Of a stretch of 64,000 nucleotides of DNA, positions 1 through 8,463 are shown in pieces; the stretch's first letter is position 1, and each line of letters begins with the position of its first letter. The translations under genes were made by a program, and so were the position numbers. Under the pieces are notes generated by a model. It was not told the DNA's origin. It saw nothing but the letters and a program-made list of their open reading frames with translations, and made no database searches. Source of the stretch: DATDAH01 sp963845425 (GTDB lineage Bacteria > Actinomycetota > Acidimicrobiia > Acidimicrobiales > DATDAH01); NCBI GenBank assembly GCA_963845425.1, contig CAWJSC010000010.1, positions 806,001-870,000 of the forward strand, in the 5' to 3' direction.

Positions 1-3000
1 CGGCCGTAGAAATCGGCGTCCTCGGAGATCACGTCGCCCTCGTGCATCCCGATGCGGATCCGGAACGCCTCGACGTCGGGGCCGAAGTCGTGCGCGGCGA
101 CGACGGCATGCACCTGGGTGGCCCAGGCCACCGCCGCAGCCGGTTGGTCGAAGACGACCATGAACCCGTCGCCCTGGCTCTTCACCTCGGTGCCACCGTG
201 GTCGCGGAGGGCGGACCGGACCAGGTCGTTGTGGGCGTGGAGGATCTCCTGGCTGCGGGCGTCACCCACCCGCTCGGTGAGGGTCGTGTACCCCTCGATG
301 TCGGAGAAGGCCACCGTCACCCGGCCCTGCGGCGATGCCTGGGCGGACACGTCCTCTCGATCGGCGGCGGCGGCCGCCGCCACCATGTCGATGGAGCTCC
401 CGGGATCGGACCCGGACAGACCTTGGAGCGCGACCTTCTCCGTGAGGGCCTGCTCCACCAGTCGGGCCGCACCGATCTCCCGCGCGGTGTCCAGCGCGGC
501 GTCCAGCAGCCGCCGGGCCTCGGCCCGATCGTCGTCTGCGTCCCGGTCGATCAGGACCCGGGCCAGGTCATAGCGGGTCCGGGCCACCCAGGGCGGCGAA
601 CGCATGGCCTCGTGCTCATCCTCGGCCTGACGAAGCAGCGCAACCGCGCCGTCGAGATCACCCAGGAGGTGGTCGAGGAGCCCCAGGTAGCGGCTCCGCG
701 CCCCCCAGTAGGCGATGCCGGCGATCGACGCGTGGGCCACTGCCCAGGCGGCGATCAGCCGCCGGAGCGCCGCCGCTCGCTCACGGTCACCCACGACGAC
801 CGCGGCCTCCGCCAGGATGCACAGGGTGTACGTGCGGAGCACGTCATCGGGAACGGCGTCGAGGTCGACGGCTTCGAGCATCTCGGCGGCCTCGTCGATC
901 CGCCCGATCTCCGCCAGCAGGCCGATCAACCCGCCCCGCCAGCTCGGCAGGGCGTCCGGCGACTCGGCCACCCGGCGCGTGGGTTCGAGGAGATCGCCCA
1001 GTCGGCCCTTCTCGCGCCAAGGTTGGGTGAGGCCGACACCGGCGTTGGCGACCATGACGTCGTTACCCATCCGACGGCCTGCGGTCAGGGAGGCGAAGAA
1101 CAACGTCTCGGCCTCCTCGAACCGTCCGTCCATCGCTGCCGTCATGGCCCGGTGCTGGTCCAGCGCGCTGTCGAAACGGGGGGAGCGCAACTTCTCGGCG
1201 ATCGACGCGAGACGATCCAGCGCGTCCTCGAACTCCGCTCGACGCCCGTCCATGAGGTGCCAGAAGAACAACGAGGTCATCGCCGTGTACTGCGCCTCGA
1301 GGTCTCCGGCCTCCTCGGCCAAGGCCACGAAGCGTTGTACGAAGTCGAGCTCCTTGGTCCCCGGCAGCACGGCCACCCCCGCGGCGTGCATGGCTCGGGC
1401 CCGGACGGCTGGGGCACCCGACGCGTCGGCCTCCTCCAGGGCGAGGGTGGCCGCTTCGCCGGCGGCGGCGAGGTCGTGGATGAAGAGCTGACGGGTCAGA
1501 CAGGAGGCCAGGTCGGCCCGACTGGCGTGGTCGTCGGCCGACACCCGCTCGATGGCCTCCCGCAACAGTCCGATCAGGTGGGTGTCGGCCCGCTCCGACC
1601 CCCCGAAGCTCCGCCGACCCACGGTGATCACGGCCCGGGTGAAGAGCCCCGAGTCGTCCGCCAACCGAGCGCACGCGACGGCCTCGTCCAACACCCGCTC
1701 ACGGGACTCCGCCGATCGTGTGCCGGCCAGCTCCGTCGCCTCCAGGAGCCGGACCAGGATGTCGCCCCGCTCCGCGGCGGCGGCCTGCTCGTCCAGGTCG
1801 ATCACCTGCAGGACCATGTCGAAGTACCGGGCCGCCTCCTCGTAGGCCGCCGCCTCCATAGCCCGGTCACCGGCCCGGCGGGCGTAGGCGCGGGCCCGTT
1901 CCGTCTCCCCACCGGGAGCGGCTTGGAAGAAGTGATACGCCAGCTCGGTCAGGTGGGCGTCGATGCGGTCGGCGTGCCTGGCCTCGATGGCCTCGCCGAT
2001 GCGCTGGTGCATCCGCACCCGGCGGGGGGTGGACAGCTCGCCGTAGAGGGACTGACGGATGAGCGCGTGGTTGAACTCGTAGGTCCCCGACGCCTCGGCG
2101 CGCTCGGTGAGGACGGCCGCGGCGAGGGCCTCGTCCAGGAGGTCGAGCGCGCGGTCGACGCCGAATCCGGCCACCGCGGCACAGATGTCGAGGGAGAACC
2201 CCCCGGGCATGGCCGATCCCACCGACAACAGGGTGTTGGCGTCCTCCGAGAGCCGGTCCAGGCGACGCCCGACGACCTCCTTGACCCCTTCGGGCAGGTT
2301 GGCGGCAACGCTCTCGGGATCACCGACGTATCGGCCGTCCTCCACCCGGATGGCCCCGCTCTCCACGAGGTTCCGGAGGATCTCGGCGACGAAGAAGGGG
2401 TTGCCCTCACTCACCTCGTGGACGGCATCGACGAAGTTGGCGGGCGGAGGCTGGCCTCCCGTCGCCTCGATGAGCGCGGCGACCTCGTCCCGGTCCAGGC
2501 CCCGGAGGAGGACTCGATCCATGAGCTCCCCCCGACGCAGGACGGCGATGGTGTCCGAAAGCGGGTGGGTCCGGTCCAGTTCCATGTCCCGGTAGGTGCC
2601 GACGAGGAGGATGCGGTCACGGTCGAGGTTCCGGGCCAGGTACTGCAGGAGCAGGAGGGTCGGCTCGTCGGCCCAGTGCAGGTCGTCGAGCACCAGCAGG
2701 AGTGGCCGACGCCGGGCCGTGGCGCGCAGGAAGGTGACCACCGCCTCGAAGAGCCGCAATCGCTCGGCGCTGCCCTCGAGCCGGGGCAGGACGGGGATGT
2801 CGTCGAACTTCTCCCGGACCTCCGACACGAGCGTGGCGATCTCGGGCGCGGCTCCCCCGAGATCCTGACGGAGCTCCTCGTCGGGCTGTCCCCCGACGTG
2901 GGCTCGGAAGCATTCGGCGAAGGCCAGGTACGGGGCCCCGATCTCCCCCTCGTAGCTCCGACCCCACAGGACCTCGGCTCCCCGAACCTTGGCCTCGGAC

Positions 3001-4091
3001 ACCAGCCGCTCGACCAGCGTCGTCTTGCCCACGCCGGGTTCACCGGCGACGAGCACGAGGCGGGCGCGTCCCGACAGGCTGGCTTCGAGCGCGGTCCGGA
3101 GCTGATCCAGCTGGGGACCACGACCGACGAACCGGGCGTCGGCGGGGACCGGCGTGGGCGCCGGCACCGGCGCCACCGGTGGGGGCGTGACGCCGACCGC
3201 CGTGAGCGAGGCGACGACATCGGCGGCGTCGCGCGGTCGGTCGTCGGGGTCCTTGGCCAGGAGGCTCCGCACCAGGCCGTCCAGAGCCGTCGGCACCGCG
3301 GGGTTGTGGAAGGCGGGGTCCACCGGGGCCGTGTTGACGTGCTGGGACACGACCTCGGTGAGATCCCCGACGAAGGGCGGGCGCCCGGTCACCAGCTCGT
3401 AGAGCACGGCCCCGAACGAGTACAGGTCACTGCGGGCGTCGGCGTCCCGGCCCACGGCCACCTCGGGCGCCAGGTAGGACGCGGTGCCGACGATCATGCC
3501 CTCGGTGGTCAGCCGGGCCTCGTCGGCCACCTGGGCCAGGCCGAAGTCGCCCAGTAGGGCGTTCCCCGAGGCGTCGAACCAGATGTTGGCGGGCTTGACA
3601 TCCCGGTGGACGACCCCCTGCGCATGGGCGCTGGCCAGGCCCTCGGCCACTTGGCGGCCGATCCGGACGGCGTCAGCCAGCTCGAGGCCACCGTCTACCG
3701 CCGCCAGACGGTCGTCGAGGGAGCCACCGGTGAGCAGTTGGGACACGATGAACGGCTGACCGTCCTCCTCGCCGGCATCGAGGACCGCGACGACGTGCGG
3801 GTGGTCGCCCAGCCGGGCCATGGCCCGGGCCTCGCGCTGGACCCGGGTCCGACCATGGGCATCCAGCCCCTCGGTCTTCACCAGGGCGACCGCGACATCA
3901 CGACCCAGGCGGCTGTCCGTACCCCGGTACACGACCTTCCGGGCGCCCTCGCCCAGGCGCTCGCCGATCAGGTAGCGACCGTCGCCCACCGTTCGCGGCG
4001 TGGTCGGTTCGCGGACGGTCAGCGCGCCACCGCAGCTGTCACAGAACCGGGCGCCGTCGCGGTTCGCCCCTCCACACCCCGCACATTCCAA
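1..4091 (-). CDS. Zinc-ribbon Ser/Thr kinase / AAA ATPase / class III cyclase fusion (C-terminus cut off)
   Basis: Multidomain signalling protein with 1363 codons visible; the 3' end lies beyond base 1. Order of parts: a zinc ribbon (CAGC ... FCDSC, residues about 2-20); a protein kinase with glycine loop LGEGARKVVYRG, beta-3 lysine in AVALVK, catalytic HRDVKPAN (about 162-169) and GDFGLA; an AAA/NB-ARC-like ATPase with Walker A GEPGVGKTTL (about 346-355) and Walker B LLLVLDD; a long helical, TPR-like region; then a class III nucleotide cyclase beginning near residue 1255 (VTVAFSDIEGYTTL, later KSQGDGFMVVF). Kinase and cyclase residues look intact, so activity is plausible (inference). The TTG start at 4091 is chosen because an in-frame stop lies four codons upstream and the zinc ribbon begins at once. 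Divergent from the MFS gene. The reading register is kept throughout, so I see no frameshift. Confidence 0.9.
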   Translation of the reverse strand, partial: MECAGCGGANRDGARFCDSCGGALTVREPTTPRTVGDGRYLIGERLGEGARKVVYRGTDSRLGRDVAVALVKTEGLDAHGRTRVQREARAMARLGDHPHVVAVLDAGEEDGQPFIVSQLLTGGSLDDRLAAVDGGLELADAVRIGRQVAEGLASAHAQGVVHRDVKPANIWFDASGNALLGDFGLAQVADEARLTTEGMIVGTASYLAPEVAVGRDADARSDLYSFGAVLYELVTGRPPFVGDLTEVVSQHVNTAPVDPAFHNPAVPTALDGLVRSLLAKDPDDRPRDAADVVASLTAVGVTPPPVAPVPAPTPVPADARFVGRGPQLDQLRTALEASLSGRARLVLVAGEPGVGKTTLVERLVSEAKVRGAEVLWGRSYEGEIGAPYLAFAECFRAHVGGQPDEELRQDLGGAAPEIATLVSEVREKFDDIPVLPRLEGSAERLRLFEAVVTFLRATARRRPLLLVLDDLHWADEPTLLLLQYLARNLDRDRILLVGTYRDMELDRTHPLSDTIAVLRRGELMDRVLLRGLDRDEVAALIEATGGQPPPANFVDAVHEVSEGNPFFVAEILRNLVESGAIRVEDGRYVGDPESVAANLPEGVKEVVGRRLDRLSEDANTLLSVGSAMPGGFSLDICAAVAGFGVDRALDLLDEALAAAVLTERAEASGTYEFNHALIRQSLYGELSTPRRVRMHQRIGEAIEARHADRIDAHLTELAYHFFQAAPGGETERARAYARRAGDRAMEAAAYEEAARYFDMVLQVIDLDEQAAAAERGDILVRLLEATELAGTRSAESRERVLDEAVACARLADDSGLFTRAVITVGRRSFGGSERADTHLIGLLREAIERVSADDHASRADLASCLTRQLFIHDLAAAGEAATLALEEADASGAPAVRARAMHAAGVAVLPGTKELDFVQRFVALAEEAGDLEAQYTAMTSLFFWHLMDGRRAEFEDALDRLASIAEKLRSPRFDSALDQHRAMTAAMDGRFEEAETLFFASLTAGRRMGNDVMVANAGVGLTQPWREKGRLGDLLEPTRRVAESPDALPSWRGGLIGLLAEIGRIDEAAEMLEAVDLDAVPDDVLRTYTLCILAEAAVVVGDRERAAALRRLIAAWAVAHASIAGIAYWGARSRYLGLLDHLLGDLDGAVALLRQAEDEHEAMRSPPWVARTRYDLARVLIDRDADDDRAEARRLLDAALDTAREIGAARLVEQALTEKVALQGLSGSDPGSSIDMVAAAAAADREDVSAQASPQGRVTVAFSDIEGYTTLTERVGDARSQEILHAHNDLVRSALRDHGGTEVKSQGDGFMVVFDQPAAAVAWATQVHAVVAAHDFGPDVEAFRIRIGMHEGDVISEDADFYG

Positions 4092-4211
4092 GGGGCCTCA
4101 CCGTAGATGGCCTCCGGCGGACCGTGGGCCACAAGCCCCCGTCGGGCGGAGCCGACCCGGGGTGACCGAAATCACGGGGGGAACAGGCGCGCGGTCTGCC
4201 ACCCTGGACCG
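4092..4211. promoter_or_regulatory. Divergent intergenic region, kinase-cyclase / MFS
   Basis: These 120 bases separate two genes transcribed in opposite directions, so promoters for both should lie here. I see no clear -10/-35 pair or strong palindrome. The assignment rests on gene orientation only. Confidence 0.3.
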
Positions 4212-5519
4212 GTGAGTCCCCAGCGCCGATCCTTCCTGCTGCTCGAGGCGGCCTGCCTCGTCTCGGGCGTCGGCAACGGCGTGGCCATGGTCGCTCTCCC
4301 CTGGCTCGCCCTGGAGCTCACCGGCAGCGCCACCGCGGCCGGCGCCGTCGCCACCGCCGCCGCGCTCCCCCTGATCGCGGCCAGCCTCGTATCGGGCACC
4401 GTCGTGGACTGGTTCGGGCGCCGCCGGACCGCGGTCGTCTCCGACCTGTTGTCCCTCCTAGCGGTGGCCGCCATTCCGATCGCCGACGAAACCGTCGGGC
4501 TGTCCATCGGCCTGCTCGTAGCCTTCGCCGCGCTCGGCGCGGCCTTCGACCCGGCGGGCATCACCGCGCGGGAGACCCTCCTGCCCGCCGCCGCCCACCA
4601 GGCGGGCTGGGGTCTCGAACGGGCCAACAGCGTGCACGAGGCCATCTGGAACGTCGCCTTCCTCGTCGGTCCGGGCATCGGTGGCCTCCTCATCGCCACG
4701 GTCGGCGCGGCCACCACCCTCTGGGTCACCGCCGCGGGGTTCGCGCTGTCCCTCACCCTCACGGCCCGGATCCGGGTTCCCGGGGCCGGGGTGCCCGAGG
4801 CCCACGAGCGTCCGGACGGCTTCTGGTCCGGCACCGTCGACGGCCTCCGGTTCATCCGCAACGACCCCCTGCTGCGCACCACCGCCCTGTTGAGCATGGC
4901 CATCGTCGCCCTCTACCTGCCCGTCGAAGGCGTGATCCTGCCGACGTACTTCAACGAGCAGGGCCAGCCCGCCCGCCTGGGCACCGTGCTCATGGCCCTC
5001 AGCTTCGGCGGGATCGCCGGCGCCCTCGCCTACGGGAAGTGGGGCGTGCGGTTCCGCCGGCGCAACGCGTTCGTGTTCGCCATGGTCGGGGTCGGCGCGC
5101 CGCTCTTGGGGATGGCGTTCCTGCCGCCGTTCGGCGCCATCGTCGCGCTCGCCGCCCTTGCGGGCTTCCTCTACGGCCCGATCGGCCCCCTGCAGAACTA
5201 CGCCATGCAGACCCGCACCCCCGAGGACATGCGAGGCCGGGCGTTCGGCGTACTGACCTCGGCCGCTTACGCGGCCGGGCCGATCGGCTACCTCCTCGTC
5301 GGGCCCCTGGTCGAGACCCTCGGCCTGCGCCCGGCGTTCCTCCTCCTCAGCGGCGGCCTGATCCTGGTGACCCTCGCCGCCATACCCGCCCGTGGCCTCC
5401 GCCTGCTCGACGAGCCGCCGCTCTACGCCGCGTCGCCGGCTGAGGGCTGGTCACCGACACACTCCGGCATCCCCCTCGGCGAGCAGTCCGTTCCGCCGGC
5501 GAGGGACGCGGCCGCCTGA
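4212..5519 (+). CDS. MFS transporter
   Basis: A 435-residue polytopic membrane protein of the major facilitator superfamily, resembling the macrolide/drug efflux type. Hydrophobic segments run through the whole length. The loop after the second segment carries DWFGRRRTAVVSD, the typical MFS motif A position. A later RTPEDMRGRAFG loop fits the equivalent cytoplasmic loop of the second half. The GTG start at 4212 gives an N-terminus (SPQRRSFLLLEAACL) that leads straight into the first membrane segment; earlier in-frame codons would overlap the divergent promoter region. Substrate unknown. It ends 7 bases before the convergent acyltransferase stop. Confidence 0.85.
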   Translation: MSPQRRSFLLLEAACLVSGVGNGVAMVALPWLALELTGSATAAGAVATAAALPLIAASLVSGTVVDWFGRRRTAVVSDLLSLLAVAAIPIADETVGLSIGLLVAFAALGAAFDPAGITARETLLPAAAHQAGWGLERANSVHEAIWNVAFLVGPGIGGLLIATVGAATTLWVTAAGFALSLTLTARIRVPGAGVPEAHERPDGFWSGTVDGLRFIRNDPLLRTTALLSMAIVALYLPVEGVILPTYFNEQGQPARLGTVLMALSFGGIAGALAYGKWGVRFRRRNAFVFAMVGVGAPLLGMAFLPPFGAIVALAALAGFLYGPIGPLQNYAMQTRTPEDMRGRAFGVLTSAAYAAGPIGYLLVGPLVETLGLRPAFLLLSGGLILVTLAAIPARGLRLLDEPPLYAASPAEGWSPTHSGIPLGEQSVPPARDAAA

Positions 5520-5526
5520 CGGGTGC

Positions 5527-6231
5527 TCAGTCCTCGGCGTGCCAGGTGCCGAATCCGGCGGCCAGTGGCTCCGCCCACGCCTCCAGTCGGCCCTCCTGGT
5601 GGGGAGGACGGCCGTCGGTCAGGGTGCGAATGACCCTCGCCGGCACGCCGGCGACGACCGTGTAGTCGGGGACCTCGCCCCGGACGACCGAGCCCGCGGC
5701 CACCACGCAGTGCCGACCGATCCGGGTACCGGGCAGGATGACCGAGCCGTGGCCCAACCAGGAGCCCCGACCCACCGACACGGGCTGGTGGTCACCCACC
5801 TGCCGACCGATCGGCACGTCGAGGTCGTCGAAGCCGTGGTTGGCGTCGGTGATGTAGACCTCCGGACCGAACCAGACGTCGTCACCGATCTCGATCGACT
5901 CGTGGGCGACGAGGCCGCACCGGATGTTGATCATGCAGCGGTCGCCGATGACCAACGCCCGCTCGGGCACGTCGGGCTGACCCGGCCCGTACCCCGCCGA
6001 AAGCGTCGCCCCGCTGGCGACGAGCGTGCCGGACCCGATGTGGATCGACGACTCCCCGAACAGGGTGGCCACCGGGAAGGCGAGCAGGCTGCCCTCACCG
6101 AACGCGCCGAACCGCTCGGCCCGGATCGTTCCCGGGTACAGCGCGCCCCGCGACTGGGCCCAGGCCCAGGAACGGTGGATGGCCTCGTTGAGGATCCGCC
6201 GCCGGAAGAACCACCAACGGGAGCCGGCCAT
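5527..6231 (-). CDS. Hexapeptide-repeat acyltransferase (LbetaH fold)
   Basis: A 234-residue acyltransferase of the maltose/galactoside O-acetyltransferase-like group. From about residue 45 it shows repeated [LIV]-G-x4 hexapeptides (IHIGSGTLVASG, IEIGDDVWFGPEV, VSVGRGSWLGHGSV, IGRHCVVAAGSVV) and the usual closing stretch VVAGVPARVI. The YITDANHGF segment supplies the conserved active-site Asn-His pair. It probably acetylates a sugar or small acceptor with acetyl-CoA in the cytoplasm; the acceptor cannot be read from sequence. Single gene, convergent with the MFS transporter. Confidence 0.85.
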   Translation of the reverse strand: MAGSRWWFFRRRILNEAIHRSWAWAQSRGALYPGTIRAERFGAFGEGSLLAFPVATLFGESSIHIGSGTLVASGATLSAGYGPGQPDVPERALVIGDRCMINIRCGLVAHESIEIGDDVWFGPEVYITDANHGFDDLDVPIGRQVGDHQPVSVGRGSWLGHGSVILPGTRIGRHCVVAAGSVVRGEVPDYTVVAGVPARVIRTLTDGRPPHQEGRLEAWAEPLAAGFGTWHAED

Positions 6232-6323
6232 CGCCCCAGCCTAGGAACCCACCGGTTCTGGCATCGGATCCGCCGGTCCAGGCGGCAGATCCGGGGCCAG
6301 GACGAGGCCCGTACGATGCGCAG

Positions 6324-7277
6324 ATGAGGAGCCCGACGCCGACGTTCGACAACCGCGTCACCGGGTTGCTCGGCGTCGAGGTCCCCGTTGTCCAGGCTCC
6401 CATGGGCTGGATAGCCCGCTCTCAGCTGGCCTCGGCGGTCTCGGCGGCGGGTGGGCTGGGGATCATCGAGACGTCCTCGGGCGAGATGGACGCCTTCGTC
6501 CGTGAGGTCGGCGCCATGCGGGCCCTGACCAGCCGTCCCTTCGGGGTGAACATCGCCCAGAACCTCGTACGGGACGACTCGGTCATCGACATCGTGGTGG
6601 ACGCCGGGGTGCGCTTCGTGACCACCTCCGCCGGAGACCCCAACCGCTTCACGACACGGCTCAAGGCCGCCGGTCTCACCGTCTTCCACGTCGTGCCCAC
6701 CCTGAGAGGGGCGCAGAAGGCGGTGGACGCGGGGGTCGACGGCCTCGTCGTGGAGGGCATCGAAGGCGGCGGGTTCAAGACCCCCGAGGGCGCCTCGACC
6801 ATGGTGCTGCTGCCCCTGATCCGCAGCCACGTCGATGTCCCGCTGATCGCGGCCGGAGGGATCGTCGACGGCGCCACGATGGCCGCCGCCTTCGTGCTCG
6901 GCGCCGAGGGCGTGCAGTTGGGCACCCGATTCGTGGCCTCGGTCGAGTCGCCCGTGCACGAGAACTGGAAGCAGGCCATCGTCGCCTCGGCCGAGACCGG
7001 CACCGTCCTGCTCAACCGCTTCGCCAAACCGGGCATGCGGGCCCTGCGCACCGAGCGGACGACCCGTCTCGAACAAGAGGCGGGAAACGTCTGGGGTGAC
7101 TTCGGTTCGCCCGCGGACCTCTATTTCGGCGGCGACATGGAGGCCGCCATCCCGATGGCGGGCCAGGTCGCCGGCCGGATCGACGGCGTGGTCCCCGTCG
7201 CGGACATCATGGCCGAGCTCGTCGAGGGCTTCGGCGCCGCGCTGGGAGCCACAGCCGACCGGTACCTGCGAAGCTGA
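6324..7277 (+). CDS. Nitronate monooxygenase / 2-nitropropane dioxygenase family
   Basis: A 317-residue FMN-dependent TIM-barrel enzyme. Family marks are the N-terminal substrate/FMN strand VVQAPMGWIA, GGLGII, and the phosphate-binding stretch AAGGIVDG followed by GAEGVQLGTRF. Known members oxidise alkyl nitronates; some relatives act as enoyl reductases, so the substrate is uncertain. First gene of a likely operon with the DUF952 protein (5-base gap) and the LigD-type polymerase. Confidence 0.85.
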   Translation: MRSPTPTFDNRVTGLLGVEVPVVQAPMGWIARSQLASAVSAAGGLGIIETSSGEMDAFVREVGAMRALTSRPFGVNIAQNLVRDDSVIDIVVDAGVRFVTTSAGDPNRFTTRLKAAGLTVFHVVPTLRGAQKAVDAGVDGLVVEGIEGGGFKTPEGASTMVLLPLIRSHVDVPLIAAGGIVDGATMAAAFVLGAEGVQLGTRFVASVESPVHENWKQAIVASAETGTVLLNRFAKPGMRALRTERTTRLEQEAGNVWGDFGSPADLYFGGDMEAAIPMAGQVAGRIDGVVPVADIMAELVEGFGAALGATADRYLRS

Positions 7278-7282
7278 CGGCG

Positions 7283-7600
7283 GTGCGCCACCTCCACCAC
7301 ATCATGACCATCGAGGACTGGGACCGGTTCGAGGCCGACGGCCTCTCGGTCCAGTCGACCCGGGACCGCACGCTGGCCGAGGAGGGGTTCATCCACTGCT
7401 CCTACACCGACCAGGTCGGGGGGACGCTCGCGCGCTTCTACGGCGACCTCGACGACGTCGTCGTGATCACCCTGGACCCCACCCGGCTCGACGCCGAGGT
7501 CGTGGACGAGCCGGCCGAGGACGGGACCCTCTTCCCCCACGTGTACGGGCCGCTGACCATAGGCGCCGTCGTGGAGGTCGTCCGGCGCCAGCCGGGGTAG
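7283..7600 (+). CDS. DUF952 family protein
   Basis: A 105-residue cytoplasmic protein matching DUF952 in length and motifs: HHIMTIEDW at the N-terminus, EEGFIHCSYTDQV, a central Asp-Leu-Asp-Asp strand, and FPHVYGPLTI near the end. The family is structurally related to ADP-ribosyl/tRNA 2'-phosphotransferase-like folds, but its biochemical role is not established. The GTG start at 7283 follows the preceding stop by 5 bases, so it is probably translationally coupled. Confidence 0.8.
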   Translation: MRHLHHIMTIEDWDRFEADGLSVQSTRDRTLAEEGFIHCSYTDQVGGTLARFYGDLDDVVVITLDPTRLDAEVVDEPAEDGTLFPHVYGPLTIGAVVEVVRRQPG

Positions 7601-7604
7601 CTCG

Positions 7605-8462
7605 ATGGCGGCCAAGGCGACCCGGCTGGAGCTGGAGGTCGACGGACGGGAGCTGTCGATCTCCAACCCGGAGAAGGTCCTGTTCCCCGACGACGGGATC
7701 ACCAAGGCCGAGATGGTCCGCTACTACCAACGCATCGCCCCCCTGCTGGTGCACCATTCCCGTGGTCGCCCGGTCGCCCTCCACCGTTTCCCCGACGGCA
7801 TCGGCACGGGCGGCTTCTTCCAGAAGCAGGTCGGCAAGCACTTTCCGGACTGGATCCCGACCGTCGAGCTGAGCACCCGGGACGGCAGCACCGAGTTCGT
7901 CGTGATCGAGGACGAGGCCACGGTCGTGTACCTCGCCGGCCAGGGGGTGCTGGTGCTGCACACGCTGTTCAGTCGCGCCGACCAGCCCCAACGCCCGGTC
8001 GAGGTCATGGTCGACCTCGACCCCACGACCACCGACCGGGGCCCGATCCGGTCCGCCGCGGGTCGCCTGCGGGAGCTGTTCACCGATCGGGGCTACGCGC
8101 CCCGGGTGAAGACCAGTGGCTCGCGCGGCCTGCACGTCGTGGTCGACGTCGACCTGCCCGACTTCCCCGCGGCCCGGGGCCTGGCGCTCGAGGTCAGCGA
8201 GCAGCTCGTGGCCGAGGAGCCCGACGAGTTCACCCTCGAGTTCTACAAGGAGAAGCGGGGCGACCGCCTCCTGCTCGACATCAACCGCAACGCCTACCAG
8301 CAGCACGCGGTCGCCCCGTACTCGCTGCGGGCCCTCCCGGGCGCCCCGGTGGCTGCCCCCCTCGAATGGGACGAGGCCTTGTCACCGCGGTGGGATCCGC
8401 AGCGGTGGACGATCAAGAACCTCTTCCGCCGCCTCGCCCGGCGCCACGACCCCTGGTCCTGA
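7605..8462 (+). CDS. Stand-alone LigD-type DNA primase/polymerase domain
   Basis: A 285-residue polymerase of the archaeo-eukaryotic primase superfamily, equivalent to the PolDom of bacterial ligase D used in non-homologous end joining. Evidence: the N-terminal SNPEKVLFPDDGITK stretch, metal-binding VMVDLDP (Asp-x-Asp), KTSGSRGLHVVVD, and a C-terminal WTIKNLFRRL. No ligase or nuclease domain is fused and no Ku gene is in the window. Stand-alone PolDoms of this kind are known in mycobacteria. It may act with a separate ligase in end joining or gap filling (inference). It ends one base from the convergent acyl-CoA dehydrogenase stop. Confidence 0.88.
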   Translation: MAAKATRLELEVDGRELSISNPEKVLFPDDGITKAEMVRYYQRIAPLLVHHSRGRPVALHRFPDGIGTGGFFQKQVGKHFPDWIPTVELSTRDGSTEFVVIEDEATVVYLAGQGVLVLHTLFSRADQPQRPVEVMVDLDPTTTDRGPIRSAAGRLRELFTDRGYAPRVKTSGSRGLHVVVDVDLPDFPAARGLALEVSEQLVAEEPDEFTLEFYKEKRGDRLLLDINRNAYQQHAVAPYSLRALPGAPVAAPLEWDEALSPRWDPQRWTIKNLFRRLARRHDPWS

Positions 8463-8463
8463 C

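Noticed and set aside
42..3557. An 1171-codon open frame on the plus strand
   Set aside because: It lies in exact codon register opposite the kinase-ATPase-cyclase gene; its Arg/Gly/Val-rich product has no domain. A GC-rich shadow.
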